A model generated the notes under the pieces. The model was not told the DNA's origin, did not search any database, and saw only the letters and a list, made by a program, of their open reading frames with translations. A stretch of 64,000 nucleotides of DNA from Stentor coeruleus (Eukaryota; Ciliophora; Heterotrichea; Heterotrichida; Stentoridae). The stretch is from the NCBI GenBank assembly GCA_001970955.1, contig MPUH01000029.1:62001-126000 (forward strand). The letters are read 5' to 3'. The position numbers and the translations under genes were made by a program. Shown one piece after another: positions 63,301 to 64,000 of the stretch; positions within the stretch are counted from its first letter, which is position 1; each line of letters starts with the position of its first letter.

Positions 63301-64000
63301 CAAAGGGCTCATGATATGTTCCCAAGATTAATTGGATTATTTAAATATCAAAATGTTGCTAAGATATTTGAAAATGAACTTGAAGATTTTCCGGAATGGA
63401 TGATGATAAGGTGGATTGATCAAGTATTAGCAATATTTGATAAACCAGAATGTAATGTTTTTGCTAAAATCATGGAGAGATTAGTTATAAAATACCCACA
63501 GATAGTATATTACCCTTATAAAACTTTCTGTTCAATAGACTCATTATCAGGTTTTACAAAAGTGAAAAAAGGGTTTAAATCCTTAACGTGGAAGATTTTG
63601 GAAGAAAAGTTCCAAGATTTTGGGTTTTTAGATAACTTTATCGAGGCTTTAGATATTTTAACATACCCAGAGCATAGATTGAAAAGTTTTTTAGATTTAA
63701 TCAAAGATAGTATTATGCAGAATTCATCATCAGAATATATAAACTACCTTTTCAATGAAATGCATAAAAGCATTATTGGGATAAAAAACCCAGGGGTTTA
63801 TAATAAAAAGTTTGCCGTTGACTGGGAACCAACTTTATCAGGGTTTTTTGGCAGGGGTTTTACGAATATAAACAGAATGTCGACAACAGAATTATTACAA
63901 GCAATTGAAACTATAGCGAAAAAACTAGCAAATCCATCTTTGCCATTTGGTAGAGAAAAACTCAGTACTTTTTCAGAATGGCTTGCCGACTATGGTCTTG
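54376..64000 (+). CDS. PRKDC: DNA-PKcs, 5' portion (about 3,208 codons, continues past window)
   Basis: Catalytic subunit of DNA-dependent protein kinase, recruited by Ku to DNA double-strand ends in non-homologous end joining. One frame is open from the ATG at 54376 to the window edge. Residues 1 to about 2,300 are HEAT-type helices; matches to vertebrate DNA-PKcs include FLGSLGG and SCELLHALILYMLGK (near 760-850), FEPLSKQLVRWFARSFSYEN (near 866), the NUC194-type region with FCCAAYSCLLT (near 1,695), RLFIIKIILNRP and NNGGTGLHYFLRDV (1,850-1,900), and YRIGELPDIEIRTSDILKPL (near 2,380), equal to human SYRHGDLPDIQI. The FAT region follows. The window ends in LANPSLPFGREKLSTFSEWL, just before the kinase domain, so kinase and FATC parts lie beyond 64000. 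No intron seen. Orthology is clear; TRRAP, ATM and TOR do not share these blocks. Confidence 0.96.
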   Translation, partial: MERRVEELLNTLHSLTFTDPESIIDEIRAIVLSPNLSMPSMAFFSSKLLNSEVSLLQFILKNRTDSDRLIWKTMSNALSLVSDYIRERGNRINEYVIEIKEVCLQLMASSTKSSLVKEAALRPLIKLIEVFSPNKLKLIIDPTELFIVLLESKLKYEERTMGSTLKGAIFNMLGMLVSSFENELQDKIEELQILMIIKLREELHKGPKTEEKTLAGLLKGMASGLKVFRYDKNQLKDIFIYVKALLTPLKVGNYVVSKASLKVLSENAEMFKEFIREYSVEVIRTLFDINKLSNHKVKILVQETTERCLSVLSDSLQENYDKYTFDYIIKMLNMQINSKSQEVLQSTIRYLGVFSSAISKIQGEAYLKGILETIMELGTNAISSEDEHTDFKSMFTLQKKLSSLLLAYSDIARNMNSIPESALLHFSDVAFEIFKRNIKIHKRYRQRMYNSIAQLFASLHLHHEKFIPWFRVFIAKSMKQLLEIPEEFIDSSNRIELASKLWTGIFQQECLNEIILDDMAQEIGSFFYHQISTLELSYSINSGELKAENSEDQQLLFQASEFAQLFLPKIGKRLTMWVMPYINILSKKITELPFLPSLYIFIKVSFQIYEVSNYSESDLQSKSTLGNLLKFIFKKMQSFQDALLSSCIEVCLAAPICIVYSDNINMLSLFEPIILQALTLGLSHLPLAHSVISVLNAWRASIPIKAFEEILPKILPALSPYLTLNKITQEVQGQVEDQLARQKKKNIAYRIVKFLGSLGGACHYLVSAQNTELHLAWDSQPRLQMKIRFNLKYLEIDFDKILPRVIHLAEKSSDKKTKIISCELLHALILYMLGKKTQVDFNFAKIYNNVFPVVYKLATDVELIIRQMFEPLSKQLVRWFARSFSYENPETMALLDALVDGVCNQSNNMQRVLASECIGEFCRDVIMYNSNSIANFKSAFRRVQALSNHPQSEKRRGAIMCLKKILAPLSLNEVLIDRFLLEFAHVVFVTTRLSHYDKSSEETLDYCKTTLNDLKALLENKFSVFCVSNDKRTYHKDLFSLLEWLWEQCKRPERVARKFAQDYWKTLSIISKYNLNAWKSPENCQKDLEDVKKSTTNIQGAIDFVLWSSECGVREWNGEELEKKISEFLENDKKDEDIIEALRTLKVLIKYVEFYPHPQVNQDFLLKFLLTPNKIGFFPGAESQEFIVLYDKLSAKVINFLINQGVKAENILKIWETAYFPTERLQKTGLKGLTALLESQTLLKTPVLQKVTEEFAKNMENSLISKDSHEARKGKNQLEFFLKTKIEEKQLRTVLANSKLFQSNSEILYEYMSRNMESGFGVFINSMAGKPEKMFEFLVPFLEKAKRLIEAKEVNLTIFLKNFIKQTTPLFATLALVPSPEFSMGIIRAYCIFMEMAKDLSIFNEGLHELQNNEFFNHLVTLLEKFMARDQAFNVKKESFHLYAISWEFYGIEIYKKLKPLFFEIQNQYFLPSTQNLQPSKETNDFEIMSRSFFELFNRIPTLNNLELLHTLIREDKSLYEKELNQITMVLIKKVVAEGYETTFQTLIEMFYDPNTDKGIIDNLRWGIAKRILIPMIDYADELMIEKLMIYCTQQMIGKITEIKFTEIYDSKEYLFRLREKTWILLIFERFFAKLPSNRLKENVHKALYGPGSQGNELTKQIIVFCSKYRKERPEKYELIDSISASSDYIRQFCCAAYSCLLTCIRKTQSQEKVYVNYLFRDQNWKILLEEKEDFGFKPQTLFVKTEKKLEIVDEPKKLSYVYLSSSLFSQQATTIRAQKKIIVENNDEDEEKSNVFLEADELNTLTIMKPLIEVIERMENLFADSQEMPQWMQCLHSDLSNNSNFLAIRLFIIKIILNRPQSFKKWADLWLGPICTVMSGNNGGTGLHYFLRDVCTLFLYDWDNISIKNKEKEAGKFLNYLVKVGGDLNKEIFESNIKLITELIAKWKVPLEHRLIDGMLKKQLKDDDNKISYIWKLFGIIIYGSAIDNKIKILSDGRENYESLDDSLLKSLEVPRRQIILSASEILGKRLEYSENLQTSLFALLSRKESKEIGVYVNILEKVSICYPQILNNKNICFKLSGFINPLSGSTRASLLLLILHYAEYIKTCSTFANLPDLAEYLNRDREKIVNDNEDSHRIALLKLLLSLMDLLANPSIKKMVSGIIPNLSSFASASSKDIRKLLYEVMQKAYDESKDMDESIKIRSKAREVLLKGLSDREFSDGIMKFWDHQDHLSLEAQMRMLQCLSEIYTPECEELWLVASSHLLVRLTELSTDYNKVLFDNPLADCIYQDAQMNSDDFRSFPMTPMFSPSYYHQESIKKASQKSSQFAMPQRTSRIRHLVEGSQASIEDRREKIKKAQQERLEQRINEQKNRQVNVTRSYRIGELPDIEIRTSDILKPLANLILLDCEIASSIWVTICTALFTQFDDDAKRKTIQGLNRILEISENYNSDVISCIHKTARELVSKNAKFSKEINAKFVAISGIRSMCYQSAIILLQECLLRYDNKEPFKAQSGIEKPEVTRKNSEFWVALTKVYEKMGDSDSANGLWKVIFKSKSPENNDTIRKALDFKYEGEIIKATDEYLKIIDNSDADIKQEIMRDYLECKGYLGQWEDVKNCLPEMNGLKMKSFMRLNQFSQLTEEVCKLPSNSLSLRFPYEMSLLNLTQDDTDRARHYLDLEFTHFVEKWQSLNPLSLIAKHKLVQKLQKIFELSEFVTNIKPKKDEEEQEHKQNLISILNSYKTRTPSIALDDINTWEEILFARLLFYDTINQNINLNVEELNDYASSLYIGTAECALKHGWLDVSEKLLKDAINKRKDKTKTSVSLLSSVIRLKAKTVIRNSEEYGFDLAIQHFQRLYESIKQYKSNNEDKDAINVLFGQIYSNETKMLLSYKTEAADVLPNCAKQAFYYLNQVRHTISALKFCRFCDMILRSYEEENGENKYVIGKCLNAMDVTGDMLAEIIVSSTLQSMKLGNQRAHDMFPRLIGLFKYQNVAKIFENELEDFPEWMMIRWIDQVLAIFDKPECNVFAKIMERLVIKYPQIVYYPYKTFCSIDSLSGFTKVKKGFKSLTWKILEEKFQDFGFLDNFIEALDILTYPEHRLKSFLDLIKDSIMQNSSSEYINYLFNEMHKSIIGIKNPGVYNKKFAVDWEPTLSGFFGRGFTNINRMSTTELLQAIETIAKKLANPSLPFGREKLSTFSEWLADYGL
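61342..61413 (+). other. SQ cluster in DNA-PKcs (ABCDE-like position)
   Basis: Three Ser-Gln sites, S2324, S2328 and S2346, lie in a polar stretch (KASQKSSQFAMPQRTSRIRH, then EGSQAS) about 35 residues before SYRIGELPDI. In vertebrates the autophosphorylated ABCDE cluster (S/T-Q sites) occupies the same place relative to the SYRHGDLPDI block. Equivalence is inferred from position and motif, not from alignment software. Confidence 0.6.

Noticed and set aside
55458-63704. Many minus-strand frames of 60-109 codons and one + frame at 58487
   Set aside because: All lie inside the open DNA-PKcs frame, whose homology is clear.
1-64000. Reassigned stop codons (TGA as Trp, or TAA/TAG as Gln)
   Set aside because: Conserved genes such as VPS11, IFT52, NAC-beta and cathepsin L have full-length frames with no internal stops, end at the expected length with TAA, TAG or TGA, and use TGG for Trp.
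1-64000. tRNA, rRNA, telomere repeats, CRISPR arrays, transposons
   Set aside because: I looked for B-box-like and cloverleaf patterns, telomere-type G/T repeats, spaced direct repeat arrays and transposase or reverse-transcriptase motifs and saw nothing I could support by eye.

Overview
The window reads as a ciliate macronuclear chromosome segment, most probably Stentor (a heterotrich). Reasons seen in the sequence: very AT-rich DNA, almost every gene a single uninterrupted frame, TAA/TAG/TGA all used as stops (standard code, unlike most ciliates), tiny intergenic gaps (7, 23 and 39 bp between some genes), and two 15-nt introns of nearly identical sequence (GTAATTTCTATAAAG and GTAATTTTTATACAG). 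Standard code plus 15-nt introns is the known signature of Stentor coeruleus; the assignment is inference.

Layout. 0.7-4.7 kb: three unrecognised genes and an MFS sugar-type transporter. 5.7-12.2 kb: VPS11 (HOPS/CORVET) facing a large receptor-like membrane protein with two periplasmic-binding-type ectodomains; their stops lie 7 bp apart. 12.6-19.5 kb: two coiled-coil proteins, an unknown basic protein, NAC-beta/BTF3, a CAMK-like kinase and an EF-hand protein. 19.5-22.5 kb: a gene-poor 3 kb with probable decayed coding pieces. 22.5-33.5 kb: C2H2 zinc finger, WD40, SHAQKYF Myb, ArfGAP with a repetitive amphipathic tail, short EF-hand protein, a RING/multi-TM protein rebuilt across a 15-nt intron, NDUFA8-like quadruple CX9C protein, ribosomal protein eL20 (altered C-terminus) and ARL2BP. 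33.6-45.4 kb: a cathepsin-B-like protein lacking the catalytic Cys and His, coiled-coil proteins, an intron-containing small gene, a CDK7/CDK20-like kinase and IFT52. 45.6-53.6 kb: a coiled-coil gene split by an assembly fault, a CLC channel/transporter, a decayed gene region, an alpha-SNAP-like relic and an active-looking cathepsin-L-type protease. 54.4 kb to the window end: the first ~3,208 residues of DNA-PKcs in one open frame, cut just before the kinase domain.

The genes do not form operons or a single pathway. Several serve cilia (IFT52, ARL2BP, possibly the CDK and some coiled-coil proteins) or endolysosomal traffic (VPS11, ArfGAP, two cathepsin-family proteins). DNA-PKcs is the non-homologous end-joining kinase, of special interest because end joining closes programmed DNA excisions in other ciliates.

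Two sequence-wide patterns stand out. First, flanks are skewed by transcription direction: upstream of start codons the sense strand is A/C-rich and G-poor, downstream of stops it is G/T-rich and C-poor, with switches inside divergent and convergent gaps. Second, all five single N bases (15785, 19790, 25058, 32846, 46583) sit between identical direct copies of 32-84 nt; these look like unmerged contig overlaps and distort three genes. I saw no tRNA, rRNA, CRISPR array, telomere, transposon or virus-like element that I could support.
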